From Exiguobacterium chiriqhucha RW-2 (lineage in GTDB: Bacteria; Bacillota; Bacilli; Exiguobacteriales; Exiguobacteriaceae), in the NCBI RefSeq assembly GCF_000416965.1, contig NZ_ATCL01000009.1:248001-312000 (forward strand): 64,000 nucleotides of DNA, given 5' to 3'. Position 1 is the first letter of the stretch. Each line of letters opens with the position of its first letter. The notes below the pieces were generated by a model. That model searched no databases and had not been told where the DNA came from. It was given only the letters and a program-made list of their open reading frames with translations. Of this stretch, positions 1 through 9,091 are shown one piece after another. Both the position numbers and the translations under genes were made by a program.

Positions 1-84
1 ATTTCGGTCAGCCCTTTTAATTGTTTTGTTAACCGCTTAATTTTGATATGCTTAACCTATATAAATAAGGTGTCGAGGTGGATA

Positions 85-456
85 ATGGGATTATTGGATA
101 AGTTTCAAACACATGTCCAGACGGACGATTCGCATAAAAATGAGGCGCTGCGCACACGTTATGTGGCGGCTTCGCCGACCGCCGTGCTCACATGGCTCCG
201 CGATCGGATTCAAACAGAAGGACAAACGGTTCGCCGTGTCGATACAGACCGGGGCGAAGTGGCGTTTAACGGCGACGGCTGGGACGCGCTGGCGACAGTC
301 ATTCAAGTGGATGGCGGACGCACGGCTGTCGACTTCACGTTGAACCGTGACCAGATGCTCGGGCCGGACCTTGGTCAAATCGTTACCACATACTATGAGG
401 CGCTGCAAGTGAAGTTCCCGCTCCGCGCCATCGGGAATCAATCTGTCGAACGATAA
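85..456 (+). CDS. conserved hypothetical protein upstream of nrdR
   Basis: A 123-residue soluble protein that I do not recognise. The ATG at 85 is preferred over an upstream ATG at 43 because a GAGGTGG ribosome site lies about 5 bases before it. The protein starts MGLLDKF, has no signal peptide or membrane segment, and contains a mixed alpha/beta stretch with no catalytic motif I can name. It ends 12 bases before nrdR, so the two are probably co-transcribed. Its codon use matches the surrounding core genes, which supports it being real. Function unknown. Confidence 0.7.
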   Translation: MGLLDKFQTHVQTDDSHKNEALRTRYVAASPTAVLTWLRDRIQTEGQTVRRVDTDRGEVAFNGDGWDALATVIQVDGGRTAVDFTLNRDQMLGPDLGQIVTTYYEALQVKFPLRAIGNQSVER

Positions 457-468
457 GGAGGGCTGAGC

Positions 469-936
469 ATGCGTTGTCCTAAATGCGATCATAATGGAAC
501 GAGAGTGCTCGACTCCCGACCAGTACAAGATTTCTATTCGATTCGTCGCCGTCGCGAATGCGAGGAGTGCGGCTATCGCTTCACCACGTTTGAAACGGTC
601 GAACAGACCCCGCTCATCATCGTTAAAAAAGACGGGAATCGGGAAGAGTTCAGCCGGGAGAAAGTACTTCGCGGGATTATTCGGGCGTGTGAGAAACGAC
701 CGGTCACGCTAGAGCAACTCGAAGGCGTGGTCACGAAAGTCGAACAACAGTTACGCGCGCTCGGTCAGTCCGAGATTCCGAGTGAGCAAGTCGGTGAGCT
801 CGTGATGAATGAATTGGCACGTGTCGATGAAGTGGCCTACGTCCGCTTCGCGTCCGTCTATCGCCAGTTCAAAGATATCTCTGTGTTCTTTAAAGAACTT
901 GAAGATTTAATGAAGCAAGAAAAATCGACCAACTAG
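469..936 (+). CDS. nrdR: transcriptional repressor NrdR
   Basis: NrdR represses ribonucleotide reductase genes in response to ATP/dATP. The 155-residue length is typical of the family. The N-terminus is a zinc ribbon with CPKC (residues 3-6) and CEEC (about 31-34), followed by an ATP-cone domain from about residue 49 (PLIIVKKDG onwards) to about 139. The ATG at 469 follows a GGAGG site. The gene sits directly upstream of dnaB-dnaI, the same order as in Bacillus, and ends in a hairpin plus T-run that lies before dnaB and may reduce read-through. Confidence 0.97.
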   Translation: MRCPKCDHNGTRVLDSRPVQDFYSIRRRRECEECGYRFTTFETVEQTPLIIVKKDGNREEFSREKVLRGIIRACEKRPVTLEQLEGVVTKVEQQLRALGQSEIPSEQVGELVMNELARVDEVAYVRFASVYRQFKDISVFFKELEDLMKQEKSTN

Positions 937-939
937 AGG

Positions 940-963
940 GGCGGCCTGCTGGTCGCCTTTTTT
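940..963 (+). terminator. terminator/attenuator between nrdR and dnaB
   Basis: A 7-bp stem (940-946 with 951-957, one G.T pair) and a TGCT loop are followed by six T. It begins four bases after the nrdR stop codon and ends 15 bases before the dnaB start. It probably acts as a partial terminator inside the cluster. Confidence 0.75.
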
Positions 964-978
964 CAGGGGAGACCTATC

Positions 979-2331
979 ATGGAAAAAGAACGAATACTGT
1001 ACGGGACTGACGAACTGTTGATTATGAGCACTGGGCTCATCGATCGCGAGTCGTATCAGTCGTTGTACCACTTATATCAGCCGGTCATCGGTGTGAAGGC
1101 GCTTGCGATGTATCAGACGCTTTGGAGCGAGCTGAAGCCCGGGAAGATGAAATCGAATTATATGTCGCACAGCGCGCTCTGTGAAATGCTCGATTACTCG
1201 ATTAACGAGCTGACGGACTGTCTGTTCCGGCTCGAGGCGATCGGACTCGTCCGGACGTATAAGACGAAAGATGAGCGTTTGACCCAGTACGTATATCAAC
1301 TGCGTGTCCCGCTCGCACCCCATACGTTCTTGAACGACGGACTGTTGTCGAGTTTTCTCTTCTATAAAGTCGGGGAAGTTCGCTTTAAACAGTTGCAAGG
1401 ACGATTCACGATCGATCCATTGCCGGCCGGGATTATCGAGGTGACGAAAGACTTTAATGAAGTGTTCGACGTCAAAGGCGTCAATCATATGGCGTTCACC
1501 CAAAAGAACTACGAGAAACCTGACCGCGCCAAAATCGAGATCAACTATACGTTCGATATGGAAATCGTCAAAAAACTGACGAACTTCCCCGTCGGCTTCT
1601 TCACGAAGAAGCTCGATGAGACGATCACGAAGCTTGCCTACGTCTCACAAATCGATGAAGAGACGATGGCCGAGATGTTGAAGGAGTATTTCGTCCACGA
1701 GGCGTATCTACCACTCAGCGAGCAAGAGAAGCGCGACGGCTGCCGCCAAATGGTGTTGCAGTTGAAGAAGAAACAAACGCGCCATCGGAAAGTGAAGTCG
1801 GACGAGACGGTAAAAGCAGAAATCGGTGATTTGCATGACGTGACGGTCATGGAAGAAGCGCATCCGCATCAATACGTGTCGACGTTACGGAAGACGCCAC
1901 AACTGTCGAAGAGTGACGAGCAACTCATTATCGATCTCGTCGATACGCTCGGGCTCGCGCCAAGTGTCATCAATGCATTGTTCTATTACTGTATCGAAGT
2001 GAAGAAGCAGACGCGGCTCAGTGAGAACTATGTCATGCGGATCGCGACGAGTTGGAAGACGGCGGGCTATTTAAACGCCAAAGACGCGTTGGAACAAGAA
2101 GCGACACAAGATGCGCTCATCGAGAAGAAACAGCAGAAACGGGAGAATGTGCAACAGCGGACGACCGTCGGCTCGAGACGCAAAGACAAGACCGAGATGC
2201 CAAAATGGCTCGAAGACGAGGCGAAAGAGCAACGGACGTACGATCAAAAACGAAAACAAGAGCTCGAGGCATCGGTCCCGGACGACGCGGAACTCGTTAA
2301 GCTGTTGAATGAATTGAAAGAGAAAGGATGA
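979..2331 (+). CDS. dnaB: replication initiation and membrane attachment protein DnaB
   Basis: This is the Firmicute DnaB, a co-loader that works with DnaD and DnaI to put the replicative helicase on oriC; it is not the E. coli helicase of the same name. At 450 residues it is close to the B. subtilis length. It has a DnaD/DnaB-like N-terminal winged-helix region (about residues 10-130), a second DnaD-like region (about 290-380) and a highly charged C-terminal tail. An AGGGGAG site precedes the ATG. The stop overlaps the first possible start of dnaI (ATGA), indicating translational coupling. Confidence 0.93.
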   Translation: MEKERILYGTDELLIMSTGLIDRESYQSLYHLYQPVIGVKALAMYQTLWSELKPGKMKSNYMSHSALCEMLDYSINELTDCLFRLEAIGLVRTYKTKDERLTQYVYQLRVPLAPHTFLNDGLLSSFLFYKVGEVRFKQLQGRFTIDPLPAGIIEVTKDFNEVFDVKGVNHMAFTQKNYEKPDRAKIEINYTFDMEIVKKLTNFPVGFFTKKLDETITKLAYVSQIDEETMAEMLKEYFVHEAYLPLSEQEKRDGCRQMVLQLKKKQTRHRKVKSDETVKAEIGDLHDVTVMEEAHPHQYVSTLRKTPQLSKSDEQLIIDLVDTLGLAPSVINALFYYCIEVKKQTRLSENYVMRIATSWKTAGYLNAKDALEQEATQDALIEKKQQKRENVQQRTTVGSRRKDKTEMPKWLEDEAKEQRTYDQKRKQELEASVPDDAELVKLLNELKEKG

Positions 2332-2336
2332 GGGAC

Positions 2337-3251
2337 ATGGAACGCATCAATCAAACGCTCGCCCAAATGATGAACCGGAAAGAAGTGCGGGAAGCGTACG
2401 AATCGATTCGCCGGCGCACCCTCGAACATCCAGAAGTCGTCGCTTTTTTAAAGGCGCATCCGGAGTTAGACGAGACGGCGGTCGAAGTCGGCTTTACGAA
2501 GCTCAGTGAATATGCGGAACAGATGGACGGTAAGAAGCTCGTCGAGGAGCAAGCCGTCATCCCGGGCCATCAGCCGGTGCTCTATGTCGACCTCGGTCAA
2601 ATCGCAATCCGTTATGAAGAGACGGTGAAGCATCGTCAAGCACGGCGCCAAAAAGAGATGGACCGGAAGTTCAAGAGTCTATTCTTGCCGGAGGAAGTGC
2701 GAGAGGCGAGCTTTGAATCGTTCGACTGGTCCGATGACGCCCGTAAAATCGCACTCCGTGAATCGATGCGGTTCGTCTCAGGCATGAAGACCCGCCAAAA
2801 AGTGAACGGTTTATACCTTCACGGCAGCTTCGGCGTCGGGAAGACGTACTTGCTCGCGGCGATCGCCAACGAGCTGAAAGTGGCGGACATCGAGACAATC
2901 CTTGTCCACGCCCCGGGATTCGTCTCGGAAGCGAAACGGAAAATCCGGACCGACTCGTTCGATTCGTTTTTGACGTCATTCCAACACGTGCCGGTGTTAT
3001 TGATTGATGACATCGGGGCCGAGGCGATCAGTCCGTGGGTACGGGATGAACTGTTCGGCATTATTTTGCAGTATCGCATGATGCATCGCTTGCCGACGCT
3101 TTACAGCTCGAACTTCAGCGGAGAAGAGCTCGAGACCCACTTCTCGATCGACGGTTCGCCACAGAACAAAATGAAGGCGCAGCGGCTCATGCAACGCATC
3201 TCGACGACGACGACGCAAATCGAGTTAAAAGGTGAGAATCGACGGCGGTAA
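2337..3251 (+). CDS. dnaI: primosomal protein DnaI, helicase loader ATPase
   Basis: DnaI is the AAA+ loader of the replicative helicase. The N-terminal helicase-binding region is followed by a AAA+ core with Walker A GSFGVGKT (about residues 160-167) and Walker B VLLIDDIGAE (about 222-231). I chose the ATG at 2337 (MERINQ) because AAAGGA lies 9 bases upstream. An in-frame ATG at 2328 overlaps the dnaB stop and would add three residues. At 304-307 residues the length is normal. It is the last gene of the nrdR-dnaB-dnaI cluster; the thrS promoter begins just downstream. Confidence 0.94.
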   Translation: MERINQTLAQMMNRKEVREAYESIRRRTLEHPEVVAFLKAHPELDETAVEVGFTKLSEYAEQMDGKKLVEEQAVIPGHQPVLYVDLGQIAIRYEETVKHRQARRQKEMDRKFKSLFLPEEVREASFESFDWSDDARKIALRESMRFVSGMKTRQKVNGLYLHGSFGVGKTYLLAAIANELKVADIETILVHAPGFVSEAKRKIRTDSFDSFLTSFQHVPVLLIDDIGAEAISPWVRDELFGIILQYRMMHRLPTLYSSNFSGEELETHFSIDGSPQNKMKAQRLMQRISTTTTQIELKGENRRR

Positions 3252-3256
3252 AGGGA

Positions 3257-3285
3257 TTGTATTTCTGGAACGAGTTGACTATACT
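3257..3285 (+). promoter_or_regulatory. sigma-A promoter of the thrS leader
   Basis: A TTGTAT -35 (3257-3262) and a TATACT -10 (3280-3285) are separated by exactly 17 bases, immediately downstream of dnaI and upstream of the T-box leader. Confidence 0.7.
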
Positions 3286-3291
3286 AATAAG

Positions 3292-3529
3292 CATATAACC
3301 GATGCATTGAAGAGGACATGAGACGTCGTAACGGGTTTCAAAGCGAGGGAAGGCTGGTGAGAGCTTCCTAAACACGCCGATCGCCTTACTCCCTCAGAGC
3401 ACCGTACGGGTCAATCGTGCGGCGATTCACACTCGTTATCGTGTGTTCGAGCCAAGCGGATCGCTTGGGAACGAGGGTGGTACCACGAGAATCAAAGCTC
3501 GTCCCTTTCATAGGGATGGGCTTTTTTTA
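3292..3529 (+). promoter_or_regulatory. T-box leader of thrS
   Basis: A T-box riboswitch that reads uncharged tRNA-Thr and controls termination ahead of thrS. The diagnostic T-box core GGTGGTACC is at 3476-3484. It is followed by a terminator hairpin (3495-3506 with 3512-3523, then T7). In Stem I a GAGG at about 3312 can pair with CCTC at 3392-3395, which places a candidate specifier ACT (a threonine codon) at 3388-3390. The specifier assignment is by eye and less certain than the T-box itself. Confidence 0.93.
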
Positions 3530-3563
3530 TTTTCTTTTAAATGTAGAGAGGGGAAGTTGACAC

Positions 3564-5501
3564 ATGATTCAATTGACATTTCCAGATGGGGCCGTCAAAG
3601 AGTTTGAGGCCGGCATCACAGCAGAAGAAGTAGCAGGTTCGATCAGTCCAGGACTCCGAAAAAAAGCAATCGCGGCCAAAATCGATGGTGAGATGATTGA
3701 TTACCGTCGTCCGATTGAACAGAACGGTAAAATCGAGCTCGTCATGCCCGACTCAGAAGACGGCATCGATTTGATGCGCCACTCGTCAGCCCACTTGATG
3801 GCCCAAGCCATCAAACGGTTGTACGGCGAAGAAGGTAGCATCTACCTCGGCATCGGACCGACAATCGAGAACGGGTTCTATTACGACATCGAGATGGACC
3901 GCCGCATCAACGAGGAAGACCTTCCAGAAATCGAGAAGATGATGAAACGAATCGTCGACGAGAACTTGGACATCACACGCGAAGTCGTCTCGCGCGACGA
4001 AGCGCTCGAGCGCTACAAACAGCTCGGGGACCCACTCAAAATCGAATTGATTGAAGATATCCCGGCGAGCGAGACGCTCACGATTTACCATCAAGGCGAA
4101 TTCTTCGACTTGTGCCGCGGACCGCACGTCCCATCGACATCGAAATTGAAAGTGTTCAAGTTGATGAGTGTGGCCGGTGCTTACTGGCGCGGCGACTCGG
4201 ACAACAAAATGCTTCAGCGGATTTACGGAACGGCGTTCGCGACGAAAGAACAACTCGCGGAGCACCTGCGTCTATTGGAAGAAGCGAAAGAGCGCGATCA
4301 CCGCAAACTCGGGAAAGAACTCGATCTCTTCTTCGTGTCGCAAGAAGTCGGCCAAGGTTTGCCGATGTGGCTCCCGAAAGGTGCCTCAATCCGTCGTACG
4401 GTCGAACGTTATATCGTCGACAAAGAGCTCGAGCTCGGGTATCAGCACGTCTACACACCGGTCCTCGGTTCGGTCGACTTATATAAGACATCGGGGCACT
4501 GGGATCACTATCAAGACGATATGTTCCCGAAAATGGAGATGGACAACGAAGAACTCGTCCTTCGTCCGATGAACTGTCCGCACCACATGACGATCTATAA
4601 ACATGAGCCGCGCTCATACCGCGAACTCCCGCTTCGCATCGCTGAGCTCGGCGGTATGCACCGTTACGAGATGTCAGGGGCGCTCACAGGCCTCCAACGC
4701 GTCCGTTACATGGTGTTGAACGACGGGCATACGTTCGTCACACCGGAGCAGATGAAACAAGAGTTCAAAGATATCGTCCACTTGATTCAAGAAGTGTACG
4801 CCGACTTTGGCATCAAGGATTATCGCTTCCGCTTGTCGTACCGTGACCCGGCCGACAAAGAGAAATACTTCGACAACGATGCGATTTGGGAAACAGCCCA
4901 ACGTCAATTGAAAGAGACGATGGATGAGCTCGGTCTCCCTTATTTCGAAGCGGAAGGTGAAGCGGCATTCTACGGACCGAAACTCGACGTCCAAGTCCGC
5001 ACGGCGCTCGGCAAAGAAGAGACACTGTCGACAGTCCAACTCGACTTCTTGCTCCCTGAGCGATTCGACTTGACGTACACAGGACCAGACGGCAAAGACC
5101 ATCGTCCGATTGTCCTTCACCGTGGTGTCGTCTCGACGATGGAGCGTTTCGTCGCTTACTTGATCGAAGAGTATAAAGGAGCGTTCCCGACATGGCTCGC
5201 CCCGGTTCAAGTCAAATTGATTCCTGTCTCGCACGTTCACGACGAATATGTCGCAGAAGTGAAGGCAGAGCTCGTCAAGCGCGGTGTCCGTGTCGAAACG
5301 GACCTCCGTGACGAGAAGCTCGGCTATAAGATCCGAGAAGCACAGATGAAGAAAATCCCGATGACACTCGTCCTCGGTGATAAAGAGCGCGATGAGCGTG
5401 CGGTCAACATCCGCCGCTACGGACAGCAAGAACAAGTATCGGCCACACTCGATGCGTTCTTGGCATCCCTCACAGAAGAAATCGCGAACCGTTCACGTTA
5501 A
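3564..5501 (+). CDS. thrS: threonine-tRNA ligase
   Basis: ThrRS charges tRNA-Thr with threonine in the cytoplasm. The 645-residue protein has the full bacterial layout: N-terminal TGS domain (1-62), editing domain with HSSAH (H73, H77), class II catalytic core with NCPHHM and [11 protein letters not shown], and a C-terminal anticodon-binding domain from about residue 545. An AGAGAGGGGAAG ribosome site precedes the ATG. It is a monocistronic unit between its T-box and a strong terminator. No odd residues were noticed. Confidence 0.99.
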   Translation: MIQLTFPDGAVKEFEAGITAEEVAGSISPGLRKKAIAAKIDGEMIDYRRPIEQNGKIELVMPDSEDGIDLMRHSSAHLMAQAIKRLYGEEGSIYLGIGPTIENGFYYDIEMDRRINEEDLPEIEKMMKRIVDENLDITREVVSRDEALERYKQLGDPLKIELIEDIPASETLTIYHQGEFFDLCRGPHVPSTSKLKVFKLMSVAGAYWRGDSDNKMLQRIYGTAFATKEQLAEHLRLLEEAKERDHRKLGKELDLFFVSQEVGQGLPMWLPKGASIRRTVERYIVDKELELGYQHVYTPVLGSVDLYKTSGHWDHYQDDMFPKMEMDNEELVLRPMNCPHHMTIYKHEPRSYRELPLRIAELGGMHRYEMSGALTGLQRVRYMVLNDGHTFVTPEQMKQEFKDIVHLIQEVYADFGIKDYRFRLSYRDPADKEKYFDNDAIWETAQRQLKETMDELGLPYFEAEGEAAFYGPKLDVQVRTALGKEETLSTVQLDFLLPERFDLTYTGPDGKDHRPIVLHRGVVSTMERFVAYLIEEYKGAFPTWLAPVQVKLIPVSHVHDEYVAEVKAELVKRGVRVETDLRDEKLGYKIREAQMKKIPMTLVLGDKERDERAVNIRRYGQQEQVSATLDAFLASLTEEIANRSR

Positions 5502-5506
5502 TCGGT

Positions 5507-5540
5507 CGACCATCCTTCGCCGGAAGGGTGGTCGTTTTTT
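5507..5540 (+). terminator. thrS terminator
   Basis: A 12-bp stem (5507-5518 with 5523-5534), a GCCG loop and six T, starting six bases after the thrS stop. Confidence 0.95.
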
Positions 5541-5604
5541 CGGTCTCAAGACGGATGCGGAACGGGTGATGGAAACGTAAGGTAGAAGAAAGGAGTGATT
5601 CATT

Positions 5605-6477
5605 TTGAATTATATGAAACCATTAGTGGCGTTGACGATCGGTTCGGTCGTCGCGACAAGCATGATTCCAAAAGTAAACGCAGAAGCCATCGTCGATGAC
5701 ACGATTGTCACACTCGGTGAATCATTATCAGCCAGCCAACGGGATTGGGTGCTCGAACGAGTTGAGGCACCGGCTGGAATTGAACCGATCATCACGACCG
5801 CGGCCGATGAAGATAAGTACTTAGGGGATGCCGTCCCACAAGCACAACGCGGCGGGGGTATGTATTCATCAGCCCGTATCAAACTGACTGACGGGACTGG
5901 ACTCGATATCAAAACGGAAAACGTGACATGGGTCACCGAAGATATGTATGCGAACGCGCTCGTGACCGCCGGTGTCACCGATGCCGACATATACATCACA
6001 TCTCCGATTCGTGTCACCGGGACGTCGGCCTTGACGGGCATCATGAAAGCGTACGATCAGACAGCGGAAGAGACAGGCATTCAATTGTCCGAAGAGCGGA
6101 AAGACTTGGCACAGGAAGAACTGGCTGTCACGTCTGAAATCGGGAAGACAGTCGGTCAAGAGGACGTGGCCGGTCTCATGAACGAGATTAAAGCTGAGAT
6201 TGCGAACAAGGCACCGGAGACGAACATTGAGATTCGCGATATCGTCATCCAAGTGTTGAATCAAAACAATGTCCAATTGTCTGATACGCAATTGACGCAA
6301 TTGACGACGCTGTTCGAAAACATGCAGCAAGCGAACCTGGACTGGGGAGCGATCAGCAACGGGCTACAAGGGGCCGGACAAGACGTCCAGGCGTTCCTCG
6401 AGACCGAGGAAGTCCAAGGTTTCTTCGCCCGCTTGTTCGAAGCACTCAGCAACTTCTTCAAGTCATTAACGAATTGA
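5605..6477 (+). CDS. secreted DUF1002 family protein (YpuA-like)
   Basis: A 290-residue exported protein of the DUF1002 family, whose B. subtilis member is YpuA; its function is unknown. A signal peptide covers about residues 1-26, with a VNA-EA cleavage site. The body is acidic and carries the family motif TSPIRVTGTSALTGI (about 132-146). The start is a TTG at 5605 with GGAG nine bases upstream; an ATG at 5614 is a poorer-spaced alternative. The C-terminus has an amphipathic helix rich in phenylalanine. It is monocistronic and ends at a bidirectional terminator shared with the next, convergent gene. Confidence 0.85.
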   Translation: MNYMKPLVALTIGSVVATSMIPKVNAEAIVDDTIVTLGESLSASQRDWVLERVEAPAGIEPIITTAADEDKYLGDAVPQAQRGGGMYSSARIKLTDGTGLDIKTENVTWVTEDMYANALVTAGVTDADIYITSPIRVTGTSALTGIMKAYDQTAEETGIQLSEERKDLAQEELAVTSEIGKTVGQEDVAGLMNEIKAEIANKAPETNIEIRDIVIQVLNQNNVQLSDTQLTQLTTLFENMQQANLDWGAISNGLQGAGQDVQAFLETEEVQGFFARLFEALSNFFKSLTN

Positions 6478-6497
6478 TCGACGTTGACTATGTGATA

Positions 6498-6540
6498 GAT
6501 GGTATTGAAAAAAGGGCGAGCGCCCTTTTTCAATACCATC
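6498..6540. terminator. bidirectional terminator
   Basis: A nearly perfect palindrome (6498-6518 against 6521-6540) with a GGGCG/CGCCC core flanked by A and T runs. It can end both the DUF1002 gene and the convergent minus-strand small gene, whose stop codon lies within it. Confidence 0.9.
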
Positions 6541-6739
6541 GTTTATGGATATAGTCGCGAGCGGACTCATGGTCGTCGACAATCTTCAACGTGATTCGGT
6601 TCATTTCTTCTAATAAGTCCGTCAAAATCGCTTCGAGCTTGGCATCACTCACTTCATGGTGGCGCATCGTCTCTTGTACGATGTGTTTGATTTGGTCGTG
6701 ATAATCATGGTCGTCTTTCACTTGCTTTCTCCAAGACAC
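6530..6739 (-). CDS. small hypothetical protein
   Basis: A 69-residue charged, helical protein that I do not recognise. It starts with GTG at 6739, preceded on the minus strand by GGAGGG with 7-base spacing, and ends inside the bidirectional terminator. It has several histidines near the N-terminus (residues 11-29) and no membrane segment. The good ribosome site and terminator argue for a real gene. Confidence 0.6.
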   Translation of the reverse strand: MSWRKQVKDDHDYHDQIKHIVQETMRHHEVSDAKLEAILTDLLEEMNRITLKIVDDHESARDYIHKRWY

Positions 6740-6849
6740 GGTCCATCCCTCCTTTTTTATTTTATTCCCTTGGAAAAGGTATTGCGAAACAGCGAAATGA
6801 CTGTTATCATCATAAAAGTGTGAGCTACCAATTATTCATGCGCGAATTC

Positions 6850-6879
6850 TTGACATCTTAATCCTATTGGTGTTAAGAT
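6850..6879 (+). promoter_or_regulatory. sigma-A promoter of infC-rpmI-rplT
   Basis: A consensus TTGACA (6850-6855) is followed after 18 bases by TAAGAT (6874-6879), which carries an upstream TG (extended -10) at 6871-6872. It reads into the L20 leader. Confidence 0.7.
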
Positions 6880-6889
6880 GACATAGTGA

Positions 6890-7033
6890 TTAAATACAAC
6901 AAAGCAGAAGCGCCCGCTTCTCACCTCGTCCGAACAGATTCGGTCAGGTCCATCATGTACGTGAAGCAGTCGAGCCTTGGTCTCTACTGTCTCCGAAATG
7001 ATGTGTGGGCGGGAAACTGCCGACGCTTTTTTT
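6890..7033 (+). promoter_or_regulatory. ribosomal protein L20 leader
   Basis: A structured leader of the Bacillales L20 type, in which free L20 represses infC-rpmI-rplT by premature termination. The hallmark segments GCCCGCTTCTCACC (about 6912-6925) and GTGGGCGGGAAACTGCC (about 7003-7020) are present, and the leader ends in a GCTTTTTTT tract at 7025-7033. It lies between a strong promoter and infC. I recognised it from memory of the RNA family. Confidence 0.85.
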
Positions 7034-7092
7034 ATTGCCATGTTGTCTTATCAATCTAAAACTCGTGCAACCGCACGATGGAGGTGCTAACC

Positions 7093-7608
7093 ATTAGCAA
7101 AGAGCTCTTTATCAACGAAAACATTCGTGCCCGTGAAGTTCGCTTAATTGGAGCGGACGGTGCACAACTCGGTGTGCAATCGCGTAATGAAGCATTACGT
7201 TTAGCAGAAGAGGCTGAACTCGATCTCGTCTTGGTCGCCGACAAAGCTAACCCACCGGTCGCTAAAATTATGGACTATGGGAAATACCGTTTCGAACTCC
7301 AGAAAAAGGAGAAAGAAGCGCGTAAAAACCAAAAAGTCATCCAATTGAAAGAAGTGCGCCTCAGTCCGACAATCGAGGAAAACGATTTCCAAACGAAATT
7401 GCGTAACGCTCGCAAATTCCTTGAAAATGGTAACAAAGTGAAAGCGTCGATCCGTTTCCGCGGACGCGCCATCACACACTCGGAAATCGGCCGACGCGTC
7501 ATGGAAAAATTGGCGGCGGAATGTGCCGACTTGGCAACAGTTGAGCAAAAGCCGAAGATGGAAGGACGCAGCATGTTCTTAGTGCTGGCTCCGAAGAAAG
7601 AAGATTAA
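7093..7608 (+). CDS. infC: translation initiation factor IF-3
   Basis: IF-3 binds the 30S subunit and enforces start-codon selection. I place the start at the non-canonical ATT (7093): a perfect GGAGGTG site at 7080-7086 is 6 bases upstream, and the product then begins with ISKELFINE as in Bacillus IF-3. The in-frame ATG at 7078 would contain its own ribosome site. The 171-residue protein has the IF-3 N domain (1-75), a charged linker and the C domain. AUU starts on infC are known to allow IF-3 to limit its own synthesis. Confidence 0.97.
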   Translation: MSKELFINENIRAREVRLIGADGAQLGVQSRNEALRLAEEAELDLVLVADKANPPVAKIMDYGKYRFELQKKEKEARKNQKVIQLKEVRLSPTIEENDFQTKLRNARKFLENGNKVKASIRFRGRAITHSEIGRRVMEKLAAECADLATVEQKPKMEGRSMFLVLAPKKED

Positions 7609-7638
7609 TCATCGAGTCATAGTGGGGAGGAAATACTC

Positions 7639-7833
7639 ATGCCGAAAATGAAATCGCACCGTGGTGCTTCTAAACGTTTCAAACGTACTGCATCAGGTAA
7701 ACTCAAGCGTTCACACGCTTACACAAGTCACTTGTTTGGTAACAAATCGACTAAAGCGAAACGTAAGCTCCGTAAAGGTGCTATCGTCTCAGCTGGAGAC
7801 TTCAAACGCATTCGCAACATGATCGCGAAGTAA
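7639..7833 (+). CDS. rpmI: 50S ribosomal protein L35
   Basis: A very basic 64-residue protein starting [15 protein letters not shown], the standard L35 N-terminus. It is a component of the large ribosomal subunit. GGGGAGG precedes the ATG. It is the middle gene of the infC-rpmI-rplT operon, 30 bases after infC and 28 before rplT, and is under the same L20 control. Confidence 0.99.
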   Translation: MPKMKSHRGASKRFKRTASGKLKRSHAYTSHLFGNKSTKAKRKLRKGAIVSAGDFKRIRNMIAK

Positions 7834-7861
7834 TACAGAAAGAATTTAGGAGGGAAACCAT

Positions 7862-8221
7862 ATGCCACGCGTAAAAGGCGGTTATACGACTCGTCAACGT
7901 CGTAAAAAGCAAATCAAGCTTGCCAAAGGTTATTTTGGCTCGAAACACATTCTATTTAAAGTAGCAAAACAACAAGTCATGAAGTCACTCATGTACGCTT
8001 ACCGTGACCGTCGTCAAAAGAAACGTGATTTCCGTCGTCTTTGGATCACACGTATCAATGCGGCAGCACGCACAAACGGTCTTTCATACAGCCGTATGAT
8101 GCACGGCCTCAAGCTTGCAGGAATCGACATCAACCGTAAGATGCTTGCTGAGCTTGCTGTGACAGATGCACAGGCATTCGCGTCACTTGCTGATACAGCT
8201 AAATCAAAATTGAACGCGTAA
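7862..8221 (+). CDS. rplT: 50S ribosomal protein L20
   Basis: L20 is an early-binding 23S rRNA protein and the feedback repressor of this operon. The 119-residue sequence has the usual basic N-terminal extension and the conserved globular domain ([21 protein letters not shown]). An AGGAGG site precedes the ATG. It is the last gene of the operon, followed by a strong terminator. Confidence 0.99.
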   Translation: MPRVKGGYTTRQRRKKQIKLAKGYFGSKHILFKVAKQQVMKSLMYAYRDRRQKKRDFRRLWITRINAAARTNGLSYSRMMHGLKLAGIDINRKMLAELAVTDAQAFASLADTAKSKLNA

Positions 8222-8234
8222 TCGTTCAATCGAC

Positions 8235-8270
8235 AGCGCCGAGACCTTATCTCGGCGCTTTCTTTTTTCT
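8235..8270 (+). terminator. rplT operon terminator
   Basis: A 10-bp perfect stem (8235-8244 with 8250-8259) and a CCTTA loop, followed by a T-rich tract. Confidence 0.95.
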
Positions 8271-8307
8271 GATTAATTCCTTAAACTTAAGATAAGGAGG
8301 GCGGACT

Positions 8308-8562
8308 ATGAATCCATCTGTCTTGGCCATCGTCGCGTTGGCACTCATCGTCTTGAACGTCTACACCTATTTGCAGGCGAAACGGTACACGCTCGGCGAA
8401 GGTGATTTCAACGTCTTATATGCTTATGCCGGCGGTGCGATCGGTGCTCTGTTTGGGCTTCATTTGACGCGGAAAAAGGCGGTTCATGCCCCAAAAAGCG
8501 TTCAAATACAAGTATTGATTTTGGCAGTCGGCTGGTCTTTAATGATTTTAGTACTGCTTTGA
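8308..8562 (+). CDS. DUF1294 membrane protein (YsdA-like)
   Basis: An 84-residue integral membrane protein with three hydrophobic segments (about 4-22, 38-54 and 67-84). Its position right after rplT and its sequence match the DUF1294 protein YsdA of B. subtilis. Function unknown. AAGGAGGG precedes the ATG. It is followed within 24 bases by the dUTPase gene, so the two probably share a transcript. Confidence 0.85.
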   Translation: MNPSVLAIVALALIVLNVYTYLQAKRYTLGEGDFNVLYAYAGGAIGALFGLHLTRKKAVHAPKSVQIQVLILAVGWSLMILVLL

Positions 8563-8585
8563 ATGCAGAATAGGAGGAGCAACCG

Positions 8586-9068
8586 GTGAACTGGACAACA
8601 TTATTTGATCGGCAGCGTAAATTAGATGAGCGGATCAAAGAAGAACATCAACTATCCGGGAACCAATTTGATGAGCGGCTACTCGCTTTGCTCGTCGAAC
8701 TCGGTGAACTCGCCAATGAGACCCGTAGCTTTAAATTTTGGTCAACGAAGGGCCCGTCGCCTCAAGACGTGATCTTAGAAGAGTATGTCGACGGCATTCA
8801 TTTCTTATTGTCGCTCGGTCTTGCCCTCGGGTATGAACGCGATTCGTTCCCAGCAGGTAGCTCGTATCTTGATGCGACTGACGCTTTTTTAGACGTGTTC
8901 CGCAAAGTGACGAACTTTGGTTTGTCGAAGACGGAACCGATGTACGAGACGCTGATGGCGGCTTATCTCGAACTTGGCTATACGCTCGGCATCAACGAAG
9001 AGTTGATGGTGATGGCGTATATGGCAAAAAATGAAAAGAACCATGAGCGACAAAATCAAGGTTACTAA
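8586..9068 (+). CDS. dimeric (all-alpha) dUTP diphosphatase
   Basis: A 160-residue protein of the dimeric dUTPase/MazG-like fold that hydrolyses dUTP to dUMP and keeps uracil out of DNA. The metal-binding signature ELGELANE (about residues 37-44) and the downstream EEYVDGIHFLLSLG (about 63-76) are typical. The start is GTG at 8586 with AGGAGGAG upstream. It lies in a cluster with ysdA and an M42 peptidase. Confidence 0.88.
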   Translation: MNWTTLFDRQRKLDERIKEEHQLSGNQFDERLLALLVELGELANETRSFKFWSTKGPSPQDVILEEYVDGIHFLLSLGLALGYERDSFPAGSSYLDATDAFLDVFRKVTNFGLSKTEPMYETLMAAYLELGYTLGINEELMVMAYMAKNEKNHERQNQGY

Positions 9069-9091
9069 TCGAAACGAAGGAGCGATGTCCC

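Noticed and set aside
4156..4617. Long minus-strand frames opposite thrS, and similar long antisense frames opposite dnaK, mccB, luxS and lepA
   Set aside because: Shadow frames caused by the codon bias of the real genes; arginine/serine-rich or low-complexity products, no ribosome sites, no homology I recognise.
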